Assembly (NCBI RefSeq): GCF_005502275.1
Contig: NZ_SWLZ01000019.1
Location: forward strand, 1 to 64,000
Direction of reading: 5' to 3'
DNA: 64,000 bases
From: Robertmurraya siralis
GTDB taxonomy: Bacteria > Bacillota > Bacilli > Bacillales > Cytobacillaceae
Shown here: in pieces, positions 35,464 to 47,896 of the stretch
Numbering within the stretch: position 1 is the stretch's first letter
How the letters are laid out: every line of letters begins with the position of its first letter
Program-made: the position numbers and the translations under genes
The notes under the pieces: generated by a model
What the model was told of the DNA's origin: nothing
The model's input: the letters and a program-made list of their open reading frames with translations, nothing else
The model's database searches: none

Positions 35464-36204
35464 TTGGTTGCAAAAACGAAAAAGGATTTTGATGGGTTAA
35501 GAGAAATTGGGAAAATTTGTGGAGAAATTCGGGATCAATTAGTCTATAGTACAAAGCCTGGAACTTCCACAGAAGAACTTGATGAAATTGCGAAAGAAAT
35601 GTTTGAAAAAGCTGGGGCCCAATCTGCTCCAAAAAGTGCTTACGATTTTCCTGGATATACTTGCATAAGCATAAATGAAGAAGTAGCACACGGAATTCCG
35701 GGGAAACGAACCATTCAAGAAGGGGACATAGTAAATATTGATGTTTCCGGTTCAAAAAACGGCTATTTCGCAGATACCGGCATTTCCTTTGTAGTAGGAG
35801 AAGGAGATACAACTTTACAGAAAATATGTGACGTTGCGAAAGAAGCATTCTATGCTGGACTTAAGAAGGCTAAGCCAGGTTCGAGAAAAAGCGCTCTCGG
35901 TAAAGCTGCACACAATGTAGCGAAACAACATGGCCTAACAGTCATAAAAAATCTTACTGGGCACGGTGTTGGCCGTTCAATTCATGAAGAACCAAATCAT
36001 ATTTTCAATTACTTTACTCCATGGGATGACGAAATTTTAAAAGATGGTATAGTAATTGCCTTTGAGCCTATGATCTCTACATTTGAAGAGGAAGTTTTCC
36101 AATCCGAAGATGGCTGGACTTTCCTAACCGATGAAAGCTTTGTGGCTCAATACGAACATACGGTTATCCTTACCAAAGAAGGACCGATTATTACTACATT
36201 ATAA
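35464..36204 (+). CDS. map: Second type I methionine aminopeptidase
   Basis: A 246-residue metalloprotease removing initiator Met. All metal ligands are kept: Asp93, Asp104, His167, Glu201, Glu231, and the substrate His76. Start is TTG 35464 after GGGGAGGAG. It differs clearly from the ribosomal-cluster Map at 46441-47187 (shared motifs such as HGIPGKR and GHG(V/I)G, otherwise much divergence). B. subtilis also has two Map proteins. Here it follows the TOMM and monooxygenase genes on the same strand, ends in its own terminator, and may be either a general paralogue or a resistance copy. Confidence 0.92.
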   Translation: MVAKTKKDFDGLREIGKICGEIRDQLVYSTKPGTSTEELDEIAKEMFEKAGAQSAPKSAYDFPGYTCISINEEVAHGIPGKRTIQEGDIVNIDVSGSKNGYFADTGISFVVGEGDTTLQKICDVAKEAFYAGLKKAKPGSRKSALGKAAHNVAKQHGLTVIKNLTGHGVGRSIHEEPNHIFNYFTPWDDEILKDGIVIAFEPMISTFEEEVFQSEDGWTFLTDESFVAQYEHTVILTKEGPIITTL

Positions 36205-36312
36205 AAGCGTTACACCACAATAGGATACAATGTAGCTATTTAACAGGGCTCTTGCCCATCAGGAGATTGGACAATGCTAAATGAGCAACCGAGCACCTAA
36301 TAGGGTTTTGTC

Positions 36313-36343
36313 AAAAAAGAGGGACATTCTGTTCCTCTTTTTT
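36313..36343 (+). terminator. Terminator after the second map gene
   Basis: AAAAAAGAGGGACA / TGTTCCTCTTTTTT with a three-base loop; 14-base arms with one G-U pair and a T6 end. Strong in both directions. Confidence 0.9.
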
Positions 36344-36728
36344 AATGTCTTTTTGGGAAAATCAAAAAGAAAAATCCTTTCACCAATTTATATTCACTTA
36401 TACTTTAAAAATAGCACAAAGGGAAACTTATTAAAGGCGCTGGATCCCGTTGCAAATCAATCTGTTATTATGGTGCAATTCATCGAATTAAACCAAATTG
36501 ACAAATTATTTAAGGGAGAAATACAGGTTTATTAATGGATTTCATGTGGATAAAAAAGCACCGACAAGAACTGATGCTTTAAAGCTGTTAAGTTCTTTAT
36601 AAGATTACAGTTAATTTAAACCAACTTAAACCCATAAATTTTTATTTTTTTTATTTTAATTCCTACATGTAAGCCTAGTAAGTTTATAATTAACTAGAAC
36701 ATAAATATAAACAGAAAGGATGTTTTTC
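36344..36728. other. AT-rich intergenic region, no gene seen
   Basis: An 84-codon frame (36281-36535) runs through the terminator and has no ribosome binding site. A weak stem AAAGCA / TGCTTT occurs at about 36557-36582. Nothing else is recognisable. Confidence 0.5.
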
Positions 36729-37178
36729 TTGCTTTTTCCATTTCGAAACGATCCTAGAAAAACTTTAATCCCCTACCTAACCAATCTTGATGAAGAATAT
36801 TGGTATATGAAATCAGATGTTTATCCAAATAACATTGCTTGGATAATATCTCATATAAGTAGCAGTGAAGACTATTGGATTAATGAAGTTGCTCTAAAAA
36901 AAGATTGTATTTTAAATGTTAATGAATTCAGTTCCACTAAAGAAATCTTGGAAAGCTATATTCAGATTAGAAAATATACAGATGATATCCTGCACAAATT
37001 AGACAATTCGCAACTAAATAAGTTAGTTGAAGTCCCTAAGTTTTCGGACGGATGGACGCCACCTTCAGTGCCTACCCTAAACTGGCTGTTTGATCATGTT
37101 TATTCACATGAAAAGTACCATATTGGACAAATTGCAGTTATTGCAAGTCTTAACAGTTTTCAAAAACCTTTATTTTAA
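36729..37178 (+). CDS. DinB-fold family protein
   Basis: A 149-residue four-helix protein of the DinB superfamily (putative metal-dependent enzymes, some bacillithiol S-transferases). A metal triad is suggested by His in NIAWIISHISSSEDYW and two His in WLFDHVYSHEKYH near the C-terminus. I choose TTG 36729, 8 bp after AAAGGA; an ATG three codons earlier overlaps that site. It stands alone between noncoding stretches. Substrate unknown. Confidence 0.85.
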   Translation: MLFPFRNDPRKTLIPYLTNLDEEYWYMKSDVYPNNIAWIISHISSSEDYWINEVALKKDCILNVNEFSSTKEILESYIQIRKYTDDILHKLDNSQLNKLVEVPKFSDGWTPPSVPTLNWLFDHVYSHEKYHIGQIAVIASLNSFQKPLF

Positions 37179-37385
37179 TATTGTTACAGGAGGGGAGCGT
37201 TTCGTCCATCAATAAAGCTCTGTAATATTCATCTCTAGAAAGTGGGGGGAATTTGTACTCTTCTAGCAAGCTTCTTAGGATTATCCCTAATAAGCTCAAA
37301 TAACCTAGTAAACTTAATACAAAATAAGTAGTTGTTTAATCTCACTTTCGATTTATTATAAGGATTAAAAAGGAGATGTATTGTT

Positions 37386-37730
37386 CTGAGAAAATATACT
37401 GTAATAAAAAAACATGTATCAAACTATCCTGATCCCATTGTCTTAAAGAAAGATCAAAAAGTATTATTTGGAAAAGAAGATACACAATTTCCAAACTGGA
37501 TTTTTTGCACATCTCTAGACACTCAAAAAGAAGGCTGGGTTCCAAAACAAATTTTAACTCCTCCTAATAACGCGGGAATATCAAGAATTACTCAGGACTA
37601 TTCTGCTCATGAGTTAACCGCATATCCAGAAGAAGTATTGTTTGGAATAAAGCATTTAAATGATTGGACATACTGTAAAACAGAAAAAGGTGAGTTTGGT
37701 TGGATACCTACCTCATGTTTATCTGAATAG
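37386..37730 (+). CDS. Tandem SH3-domain protein with likely CTG start
   Basis: A 114-residue protein of two related SH3-like modules: YTVIKKHVSNYPDPIVLKK-type start, PNWIFCTSLDT-EGWVPKQIL, then ELTAYPEEVLFGIKHLNDWTYCKT-GEFGWIPTSCL. Single SH3 modules of this kind are common in Bacillus as small proteins of unknown function. No ATG, GTG or TTG opens the frame; CTG at 37386 stands 10 bp after AAGGAG (37370-37375) and yields MRKYTV, the expected N-terminus. A strong terminator follows 17 bases after the stop. An ATT at 37380 is a less likely start; loss of a normal start codon by mutation is also possible. Confidence 0.72.
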   Translation: MRKYTVIKKHVSNYPDPIVLKKDQKVLFGKEDTQFPNWIFCTSLDTQKEGWVPKQILTPPNNAGISRITQDYSAHELTAYPEEVLFGIKHLNDWTYCKTEKGEFGWIPTSCLSE

Positions 37731-37747
37731 AAGAAAAAGCTAACTAT

Positions 37748-37774
37748 AAATCAGGTGAAATGCCTGATTTTTTA
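37748..37774 (+). terminator. Terminator of the SH3 gene
   Basis: Perfect stem AAATCAGG / CCTGATTT with a seven-base loop and T-run TTTTTTA. Confidence 0.88.
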
Positions 37775-38030
37775 TTTAAATACAATAACGGTAACAGAAA
37801 TACGAATATCTTGGCTACTTCTCATCCTGACAAGAAGCAATGATTCAGCCCAGAATAATGTGAATAATGCGTTATGATTCTAAAGATATTTCGGATAAAG
37901 TATATACACATAAGGGCATAGAGCAGCTACTCATAGCAATTGAACACTATGAGAAAGGCTGCTTTCTCTATAAAAAATGTGTATATTACATGTGCGATTT
38001 TCAACGATTTTAAAGCAACGCATATAAAGT
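37775..38030. other. Intergenic region, edge of the accessory block
   Basis: No gene or repeat recognised between the SH3 terminator and the rpsI terminator. This is the right border of the segment that separates rpsI from ybaK. Confidence 0.5.
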
Positions 38031-38063
38031 AAAAACCCCCAACCATGCGTGGTTGAGGGTTTA
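38031..38063 (-). terminator. Terminator of rplM-rpsI
   Basis: Minus strand stem AAACCCTCAACCA / TGGTTGGGGGTTTTT with loop CGCA. It lies 16 bases after rpsI. Confidence 0.92.
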
Positions 38064-38078
38064 ATAATTCCCAATATC

Positions 38079-38471
38079 TTAACGCTTTGAGAACTGAGGT
38101 GCACGACGAGCACCTTTAAGGCCGTATTTTTTACGTTCCTTCATACGAGCGTCACGAGTTAATAGTCCAGCACGCTTAAGAGTTGGACGGAATTCTGGGT
38201 CAGCTTGAAGCAACGCACGTGCGATACCATGGCGGATTGCGCCAGCTTGACCAGTATAGCCGCCACCTTTAACGTTAACTAGAACATCATAGCTACCAAG
38301 TGTTTCAGTAGCATTTAACGGTTGCTTCACTACTTCACGTAGTGCTTCGAATGGAATGTAATCTGTAATATCACGATCGTTCACCGTAATTTTACCATTG
38401 CCTGGAACTAAACGAACTCTTGCAACGGAACTCTTACGACGACCAGTACCAATGTATTGAACCTGTGCCAT
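38079..38471 (-). CDS. rpsI: Ribosomal protein S9 (uS9)
   Basis: 130 residues, standard length. The C-terminal tail [14 protein letters not shown] reaches the P-site tRNA; the [14 protein letters not shown] signature is at the N-terminus. It lies 18 bases after rplM and shares its L13-controlled transcript. Confidence 0.98.
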   Translation of the reverse strand: MAQVQYIGTGRRKSSVARVRLVPGNGKITVNDRDITDYIPFEALREVVKQPLNATETLGSYDVLVNVKGGGYTGQAGAIRHGIARALLQADPEFRPTLKRAGLLTRDARMKERKKYGLKGARRAPQFSKR

Positions 38472-38489
38472 TTATAAATCCTCCCTTAA

Positions 38490-38927
38490 TTATCCGCGAA
38501 GTTCCCAAACTTCAGGTTTTTGTGCTTCATGTGGATGCTCTGCTCCAGCATAAACGTGTAATTTCTTGAACATTTGACGACCTAAAGAATTCTTTGGAAG
38601 CATACCTTTAATAGCAAGCTCAAGCATTCTTTCAGGGTAGTTTGTACGCATTTCAAGCGCCGTTCTAGTCTTTAATCCGCCTGGGTGCATGGAATGACGG
38701 TAGTAGATTTTGTCAGTAAGCTTCTTACCAGTCAATTCGATTTGAGAAGCATTGATAATGATTACATGATCACCAGTGTCAACATGTGGTGTGAAAGTTG
38801 GTTTATGTTTACCACGTAGAATAGACGCTACTTCAGAAGTAAGACGACCTAAAGTCTTGCCTGCAGCATCTACTACGTACCATTTACGTTCGATATTGTT
38901 AGCGTTAGCCATAAACGTTGTACGCAT
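38490..38927 (-). CDS. rplM: Ribosomal protein L13 (uL13)
   Basis: 145 residues, matching the B. subtilis protein including its MRTT-MAN start; AGGAGGGTAACTC precedes the ATG. L13 is an early assembly protein of the 50S subunit and in Bacillus binds its own leader RNA to limit expression; a matching leader hairpin is found upstream. Confidence 0.98.
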   Translation of the reverse strand: MRTTFMANANNIERKWYVVDAAGKTLGRLTSEVASILRGKHKPTFTPHVDTGDHVIIINASQIELTGKKLTDKIYYRHSMHPGGLKTRTALEMRTNYPERMLELAIKGMLPKNSLGRQMFKKLHVYAGAEHPHEAQKPEVWELRG

Positions 38928-38989
38928 GAGTTACCCTCCTAAAATTGTTCATTTTCAAAAATTCATTTTCATGTTCGTATATTCTTTAT

Positions 38990-39014
38990 CACAATAAGTT
39001 CCGGGGCTTATCGT
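38990..39014 (-). ncRNA. L13 leader RNA hairpin
   Basis: Minus strand CACGATAAG / CTTATTGTG stem with loop CCCCGGAA, about 65 bases before rplM and downstream of its promoter. The CGATAAGCCCCGGAACTTAT core is, from memory, the L13 leader motif conserved in Bacillus ahead of rplM, used for autoregulation. Confidence 0.75.
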
Positions 39015-39037
39015 GGGATTAAAATACATACCATATT

Positions 39038-39066
39038 ATGATAAAACACTGTACTCCATATGTCAA
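39038..39066 (-). promoter_or_regulatory. Promoter of rplM-rpsI
   Basis: Minus strand -35 TTGACA (39061-39066), 17-bp spacer, -10 TATCAT (39038-39043), starting four bases after the truA stop. Confidence 0.82.
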
Positions 39067-39070
39067 GAAG

Positions 39071-39841
39071 TTATTTGACACCAGGACAAGTTGTTATACA
39101 TGATTCATAAAACACTTTCCACAAGTACAGCCCCTGCGGCGGTGCGGTCTTGCCTGCATAAATCCGATTTTTCTTTGCGAGGATAGCTGGAATATCCGCC
39201 ACTGCAATTTTCCCAGCTCCAACCTGTAGCAATGTCCCTACCAATATTCTAACCATATTGTAAAGGAAACCATTCCCAACAAAGCGGAAAACAAGGAATC
39301 CTCCATCCTCCATTACCTCAATCTCATACATTTCCCTAACCTTATCCTCAACCTCTGTTTTAGCTGAGCAAAAGCTCGAAAAATCATGAACGCCGAGCAA
39401 GTGGCGACTAGCAGCCTTAATGGCCGCAATATCAATGGAATAGGGATAATGATAAGCAAAGTTGCGACGAAAAGGATCATGCGCTTGCTCTCTATAGACA
39501 AGATAACGATATTCTTTCGCCGTCACATCAAAACGGGCATGGAAAGTAGGCGCAACCTTTGTCACAGCAAGGATTGAGATATCGTCCGGAAGGAGAGTCT
39601 GCAGAGCGACACTCCACCTTTCCCCTGGGATCTGCAGCGGAGTGTCAAAATGAATGACTTGACCTCTGGCATGGACACCGGCATCAGTGCGTCCTGAAGC
39701 ATACACCTTTACTACCTGTCCTTTATGAAGCTTTAGTAATGCCTGTTCTAGCTCACCCTGCACGGTACGTTTATTCGGTTGGATTTGATAACCTGAAAAG
39801 GCTGAACCATCATAAGCCAGCTCACATTTTAACCTCTGCAT
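39071..39841 (-). CDS. truA: tRNA pseudouridine(38-40) synthase TruA
   Basis: A 256-residue synthase that modifies U38-U40 in the tRNA anticodon arm. Catalytic Asp lies in the [12 protein letters not shown] motif (about residue 53). AAGGAGAAGGAG precedes the ATG; the gene follows ecfT by 15 bases as in B. subtilis. The C-terminus LYLWKVFYE is complete, with a short extra tail. Confidence 0.97.
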   Translation of the reverse strand: MQRLKCELAYDGSAFSGYQIQPNKRTVQGELEQALLKLHKGQVVKVYASGRTDAGVHARGQVIHFDTPLQIPGERWSVALQTLLPDDISILAVTKVAPTFHARFDVTAKEYRYLVYREQAHDPFRRNFAYHYPYSIDIAAIKAASRHLLGVHDFSSFCSAKTEVEDKVREMYEIEVMEDGGFLVFRFVGNGFLYNMVRILVGTLLQVGAGKIAVADIPAILAKKNRIYAGKTAPPQGLYLWKVFYESCITTCPGVK

Positions 39842-39856
39842 ATTTTCTCCTTCTCC

Positions 39857-40654
39857 TTATGATCTGAAAAAGAATAGCGCTACCGCTATTACAACAAGCA
39901 ATAACAGCATCAATGTATCGACCAGTCCCCAACGAAGCTGACGGTACCTGGTGCGTCCCTCGCCTCCACGATAGCCTCTTGCTTCCATCGCAATCGCCAG
40001 TTCCTCTGCCCGTTTAAAGGAACCGATAAACAACGGGATTAACAATGGGATAATCGCTTTAATTCGTTCCTTCACCGGCCCTCCTGAAAACTCTACTCCG
40101 CGAGCTGTCTGAGCCTTCATAATCTTATCCGTTTCCTGCATCAAAGTGGGAATAAAACGCAAGGAAATGGACATCATAAGCGCTAATTCATGAACAGGAA
40201 ATTTTATCCTCTTCAGCGGGTCAAGTAAAATTTCGATCCCGTCTGTAATCTCAATTGGGGTCGTCGTTAATGTTAATAATGAAGTCATTAAAATTAAAAG
40301 GAAAAATCTTAGCGAAATAAAGATTCCCTTCTTTAAGCCTTCTTCATAAATCGTAACCCAGCCCCATTGAAAAATGATCTCCCCTTCCTTCGTGAAAAAA
40401 AGATGTAGGATCAAGGTGAATAAGACGAGCCAAAATACTAGTTTTAATCCTCCGAACAAAAAGTGGAGCGGCACTTTTGAAGATAGAACCATAAATAATG
40501 TGTAGACTACTAATATGCCATACGTAATGGCATTATTAGCGATAAACACAACACAAACGAATGCAAACACGAGAATCAGTTTTGATCTTGGATCCATTCG
40601 GTGCAAGGGAGATTCCGCCGGGATATAACGACCAAAAATCATTTTATCCATCAT
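39857..40654 (-). CDS. ecfT: ECF transporter transmembrane subunit EcfT
   Basis: A 265-residue membrane subunit that couples the EcfA ATPases to vitamin-binding S components. About five membrane segments are seen, and the two coupling-helix motifs ARG are present as QTARGVEF and AMEARGYRGG. It begins within an ATGA overlap with ecfA2. The S components are encoded elsewhere. Confidence 0.96.
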   Translation of the reverse strand: MMDKMIFGRYIPAESPLHRMDPRSKLILVFAFVCVVFIANNAITYGILVVYTLFMVLSSKVPLHFLFGGLKLVFWLVLFTLILHLFFTKEGEIIFQWGWVTIYEEGLKKGIFISLRFFLLILMTSLLTLTTTPIEITDGIEILLDPLKRIKFPVHELALMMSISLRFIPTLMQETDKIMKAQTARGVEFSGGPVKERIKAIIPLLIPLFIGSFKRAEELAIAMEARGYRGGEGRTRYRQLRWGLVDTLMLLLLVVIAVALFFFRS

Positions 40655-41520
40655 AATGGTTGTCCCCCTTTAAAAAGCTTTTCAATTTCTCCCGTCAGCT
40701 CTTCAATCGTCAAGCAAGTTTTGCCCAGCTTTGTCTGAAAAGCTTTCTCCACCTTCTGTTGGAATCGAACGACTTCAGGGACGTCTAACCCAAGCTCAAG
40801 CAGCCCTTCAGGAGAATGAAAGATTTCTTGCGGTGTGCCTTTCTTATATACTTGACCTCGATGCATAATTACAATTTGATCCGCATACAAAGAGGCGTCC
40901 TCCATACTATGGGTCACAAGAACAGTAGATAGGTTTCGTTTTTTATGGAGCTGATAAAACATCTCCATAATTTCCTTTCGTCCGCGTGGATCTAGACCTG
41001 CAGTAGGCTCGTCTAGGACGATGACATCCGGCTCCATCGCCAGTACCCCAGCAATTGCGACACGCCTCATTTGTCCACCTGAAAGATCGAATGGTGACTT
41101 TTGGAGAATTTCTTCTGATAGTCCAACCTGTCTAATTGCTTCTCTGGCCCGTCTCTTTGCTGCTTCCTCAGTAACGCCGAAATTCATCGGTCCAAAACAA
41201 ATATCCTTTTCTACTGTTTCTTCAAAGAGCTGATGCTCTGGAAATTGAAAGACAATCCCGACTCTTTTACGAATTTCTTTCAAATTCTTTTGCTTTTTCG
41301 CATTGGTCACTTCTCGCTCACCAATGACGACCTTTCCTTTTGTAGGCTTCAAAATCGCATTTAAATGCTGAAGAATGGTCGATTTCCCTGAGCCCGTATG
41401 GCCAATAATCGCGAGGTAAGTTCCCGATGGAATGTCAATGGAGACATTTTCAATGGCCAAACGTTCAAAGGGTGAATTTGCTTGATAACGATATTCTACT
41501 TGCCGGAGTGAGATGTCCAT
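40651..41520 (-). CDS. ecfA2: ECF transporter ATPase EcfA2
   Basis: A 289-residue ATPase with Walker A IGHTGSGKST, Q-loop FQFPEHQLFEETV, signature LSGGQMRR and Walker B VIVLDEPTAGLD. The FPEHQLFEE form of the Q-loop distinguishes EcfA2 from EcfA1. It overlaps ecfA1 by 25 bases and ecfT by 4, so the three are translated together. Confidence 0.96.
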   Translation of the reverse strand: MDISLRQVEYRYQANSPFERLAIENVSIDIPSGTYLAIIGHTGSGKSTILQHLNAILKPTKGKVVIGEREVTNAKKQKNLKEIRKRVGIVFQFPEHQLFEETVEKDICFGPMNFGVTEEAAKRRAREAIRQVGLSEEILQKSPFDLSGGQMRRVAIAGVLAMEPDVIVLDEPTAGLDPRGRKEIMEMFYQLHKKRNLSTVLVTHSMEDASLYADQIVIMHRGQVYKKGTPQEIFHSPEGLLELGLDVPEVVRFQQKVEKAFQTKLGKTCLTIEELTGEIEKLFKGGQPL

Positions 41521-42335
41521 AACTGTGCCACCAACGCTTCCTCTGATAGATAACTTTTGCTAACAGGAATGCCTTTTTCCCTCAGCATTTTGCTTATTTT
41601 CACTGGAAATGGAATGTCTAAGCCAAGCTTGACCAATTCCTCATCCAATTGAAAAATTTCCTCAGGCGTACCCTCACGGTATAGTTGTCCGCGATTTAAG
41701 ACAATCATCCGATCTGCCTTTGCCGCCTCTTCTAAATCATGGGTAATGGAGATCACTGTCATATCATGATCTTCCTTCAGCTCTCGAATAACATTAAGGA
41801 CTTCTTCTCTTCCCCGTGGGTCCAGCATCGAAGTTGCTTCATCCAACACAATAATTTGCGGACGGAGCGCAATAACACTTGCAATGGCTACACGCTGTTT
41901 TTGACCGCCTGACAACTGATGGGGTTCCTGTTGCAAAAATGCTTCCATTTGCACCTGTTTTAAAGAGTTTTCCACCCTCTCTACCATTTCTTCCCGGAGA
42001 ATACCGTTATTCTCTAAACCAAAGGCGACGTCATCCTGAACAGTAGTACCCACAAATTGATTATCTGGATTTTGAAAAACCATTCCGATCAATTTTCGTG
42101 TTTCCCAAACCGTGTCTTCCGTCAATTCCAATTCTCCTATTTGAATCCTTCCTTTTTCAGGATATTGGAGGCCATTTAAAAGCTTAGCTAGTGTTGATTT
42201 TCCTGAACCATTATGTCCAACGATCGCTAGCCATTCACCGTCATATATTTGTAAGGATACGTCCTTAAGGGCATATTCCTCTTGTCCTTCATATTTAAAA
42301 TGTACATGCTCGATTGACACTAGTGGTTTATTCAT
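41496..42335 (-). CDS. ecfA1: ECF transporter ATPase EcfA1
   Basis: A 279-residue ATPase with Walker A VGHNGSGKST, Q-loop FQNPDNQFVGTTV, signature LSGGQKQR and Walker B IIVLDEATSMLD. GAGAGGAGG precedes the ATG. First gene of ecfA1-ecfA2-ecfT-truA, which in many Bacillus follows rplQ directly; here 826 bases separate them. Confidence 0.96.
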   Translation of the reverse strand: MNKPLVSIEHVHFKYEGQEEYALKDVSLQIYDGEWLAIVGHNGSGKSTLAKLLNGLQYPEKGRIQIGELELTEDTVWETRKLIGMVFQNPDNQFVGTTVQDDVAFGLENNGILREEMVERVENSLKQVQMEAFLQQEPHQLSGGQKQRVAIASVIALRPQIIVLDEATSMLDPRGREEVLNVIRELKEDHDMTVISITHDLEEAAKADRMIVLNRGQLYREGTPEEIFQLDEELVKLGLDIPFPVKISKMLREKGIPVSKSYLSEEALVAQLWTSHSGK

Positions 42336-42681
42336 AATATCCTCCTCTCAACTCCGCTTCACTTTACTATTCTTTTCTAAACTCTTAACGAAATCTACTA
42401 TACCATTTTTTAAATAAGGATTGGGTACTGAGGAGAAAAAAAGAGGGGCGAAATGATGTTTCCTAGTTAAAGGACAAAAGCGCATGGCGCCTTCAAAGCA
42501 ATTAAAGCTCGTATCGTTCCTTAGTGTTCTTCGCCATACAAACAATAAAGGGAACCTGCTGTTGACTTATCGTAAGTTGTAAAACCGAAATACTGATTTT
42601 TACTGGGACCTGTATTTGTTAGTCTTTGGCGACCTTGTGCTAGGAGGAAATACACTCTTAAAGAGTTCGAAATAATTCCCT

Positions 42682-42710
42682 TAAAAAAGAAAACTCGCCA
42701 TTTTGGCGAG
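42682..42710 (-). terminator. Terminator in the rplQ-ecfA1 gap
   Basis: Minus strand perfect stem CTCGCC / GGCGAG with loop AAAAT, followed by TTTTCTTTTTT. No gene ends just upstream of it, so it either backs up alpha-operon termination or ends a small RNA. Confidence 0.8.
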
Positions 42711-42805
42711 CCTTTAGTATGCGAAGACAATTTAAAAATATAAATAAGTTCACTATTTTTCAAAACAAATGTCTTCCATTGGCTCTAGTGTATTACATAA
42801 AGCCT

Positions 42806-42837
42806 GCACCTCTTTAAAAACCCTTTCAAAGAGGTGC
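42806..42837 (-). other. Ten-base-pair hairpin in noncoding gap
   Basis: GCACCTCTTT / AAAGAGGTGC perfect arms with a 12-base loop; no T-run on the minus strand directly after it. It could be a structural element of an untranslated RNA. Confidence 0.5.
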
Positions 42838-42968
42838 GTGAGCTAGACGTGACATGTAAAGCATAATTCCCGCTCATAAGTAAGGAGGAATTAGCGTAAA
42901 ATAAAGATCCAAAAGATACATGCCCATCGTAACACTCTAGTAATGGCTTAGTTCAATCTTCTCTTACA

Positions 42969-43013
42969 GAAAAAGGGCAATGAACAAGTTTGTTCAAACT
43001 GTCCTATGCCCTT
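42969..43013 (-). terminator. Probable alpha-operon terminator
   Basis: Outer arms AAGGGCA / TGCCCTT with inner AACAA / TTGTT stem, then TTTTTCTG on the minus strand; about 150 bases after rplQ. Confidence 0.65.
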
Positions 43014-43161
43014 GTTTGGTAGAAAAGCGTCAGCGCCTTTCCACACCCAACAAGCACAAGATCAGCCCACCCTTAAATGATGGATTGATTTATGGCAAAG
43101 GAACGATCAAGTTCTTCCTTTTCGAGGGTGTAGACGCTGCTGCTAAACATGAAAAAGGATA

Positions 43162-44531
<1,370 letters not shown>

Positions 44532-44561
44532 CAAATTACCCTCCTTCAAAACGTCGAAATC

Positions 44562-44582
44562 TCAGTTAAGAGTCCTAACTGA
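44562..44582 (-). promoter_or_regulatory. Leader hairpin before rpoA
   Basis: Perfect seven-pair stem TCAGTTA / TAACTGA with a seven-base loop, about 30 bases ahead of rpoA in the 173-base rpsK-rpoA gap. Its role is unknown; it could tune rpoA translation. Confidence 0.4.
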
Positions 44583-44704
44583 AATTCCCCCTGTATACGT
44601 TCCCGATTGTGCACAACAACTGGATGAATGATTCTGTATTTATTTGACAAAAAACATCTTACTTTTCCCATTATAGACAGGGATTTAAAATCTATACAGA
44701 AAAA

Positions 44705-45094
<390 letters not shown>

Positions 45095-45115
45095 TTAAAG
45101 TACCTCCTTTACCGA

Positions 45116-45481
45116 TTATTTCTTCTTGTTAGCTACAGTTTTACGTGGGCCTTTACGAGTACGAGCATTGTTCTTCGTATTTTGACCGCGAACAGGTAAA
45201 CCACGACGATGACGAAGACCACGGTAGCTTCCGATTTCCATTAGACGCTTAATGTTTAAAGATACTTCACGACGAAGATCCCCTTCAACCTTTAGCTTGT
45301 CAATGATGTCACGGATTTTATTTAATTCATCTTCAGTTAAATCGCGAACGCGAGTGTTTTCAGAAACACCAGCTTCAGCTAAAACCTTTTGTGCTGTACT
45401 TTTACCAATACCATAAATGTATGTTAGAGAAATCACTACACGCTTTTCACGTGGGACGTCTACACCAGCAATACGTGCCAT
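45116..45481 (-). CDS. rpsM: Ribosomal protein S13 (uS13)
   Basis: 121 residues with the [11 protein letters not shown] helix and the basic [20 protein letters not shown] tail that contacts P-site tRNA. It follows rpmJ by about 20 bases in the alpha operon; AGGAGGT precedes the ATG. Confidence 0.98.
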   Translation of the reverse strand: MARIAGVDVPREKRVVISLTYIYGIGKSTAQKVLAEAGVSENTRVRDLTEDELNKIRDIIDKLKVEGDLRREVSLNIKRLMEIGSYRGLRHRRGLPVRGQNTKNNARTRKGPRKTVANKKK

Positions 45482-45502
45482 TATATGCGCACCTCCTTAA
45501 TA

Positions 45503-45848
<346 letters not shown>

Positions 45849-46067
45849 TTATTTAAAGCGGTAAGTAATTCTTCCGCGTGTTAAATCATATGGGGATAGC
45901 TCAACAGTTACTTTGTCACCTGGTAAAATACGAATAAAATGCATGCGAATCTTACCAGAAACATGAGCTAACACTGTATGACCATTTTCTAATTCTACCT
46001 TAAACATTGCATTCGGCAAAGTTTCAAGTACTGTACCTTCAATTTCAATTACATCATCTTTCGCCAT
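45849..46067 (-). CDS. infA: Translation initiation factor IF-1
   Basis: 72 residues, a single OB-fold (S1-like) with [20 protein letters not shown] and [16 protein letters not shown]. It binds the 30S A-site during initiation. Start ATG 46067 follows GAAGGGAG. Confidence 0.98.
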   Translation of the reverse strand: MAKDDVIEIEGTVLETLPNAMFKVELENGHTVLAHVSGKIRMHFIRILPGDKVTVELSPYDLTRGRITYRFK

Positions 46068-46140
46068 CGAACTTAGTCTCCCTTCAAAGATTTATCATAT
46101 TGTGGAAAAACCTTTCTCCTTCCACGCTAGTGAACAAATC

Positions 46141-46425
46141 TTATTGATTATTGAATTCAAACTTTTTCAATGCATATCGCAGTTTTCCATTCGTTACGTG
46201 ACCGGTTTCTAATAAACTTCTTTGAACTTCTAGAGATACATAATCAATTAGCTCGAGGTGTAATAGATTCTTCTTTTTCGGCCGGTCAAATTTCTTTTTA
46301 TCGCCGTCCGCTACAAAAACAAAGCGATCATCTAACAACCTTACTATTATAGCATATTGTCCTGCATCTCGCCCGTGTGAAATTAAGACTATTTGACCTA
46401 ATTTTGATCGAGAAGGATAGTCCAT
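46141..46425 (-). CDS. KOW-domain RNA-binding protein
   Basis: A 94-residue protein with an N-terminal KOW-like motif ([20 protein letters not shown]) and a basic segment [12 protein letters not shown]. Proteins of this kind (L14e-like, YbzG in B. subtilis) are conserved between map and infA in Bacillus. It likely binds rRNA or mRNA; the precise role is not known to me. GAAGGTGATCC precedes the ATG. Confidence 0.88.
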   Translation of the reverse strand: MDYPSRSKLGQIVLISHGRDAGQYAIIVRLLDDRFVFVADGDKKKFDRPKKKNLLHLELIDYVSLEVQRSLLETGHVTNGKLRYALKKFEFNNQ

Positions 46426-46440
46426 CCTTGGATCACCTTC

Positions 46441-47849
<1,409 letters not shown>

Positions 47850-47896
47850 TTAGGCTAAAACGGTATGGGAACCAGTTAGTTGTCCCCACGACCGAA

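Larger units (their letters stand above)
42336..43161. other. Long noncoding gap between rplQ and ecfA1 with three hairpins
   Basis: No frame has a credible start or family match. On the minus strand, in order after rplQ, there are a terminator-like hairpin (42969-43013), a stem GCACCTCTTT / AAAGAGGTGC (42806-42837) and a strong terminator (42682-42710). A -10-like TATAGT at about 42392-42397 may belong to the ecf operon promoter, but no -35 is clear. A short untranslated RNA ending at 42682 is possible. Confidence 0.5.

Noticed and set aside
36281-36535. 84-codon frame after the second map gene
   Set aside because: Runs through a strong terminator and lacks a ribosome binding site.
42521-42763. 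80-codon minus-strand frame in the rplQ-ecfA1 gap
   Set aside because: Covers a terminator hairpin and shows no family features.
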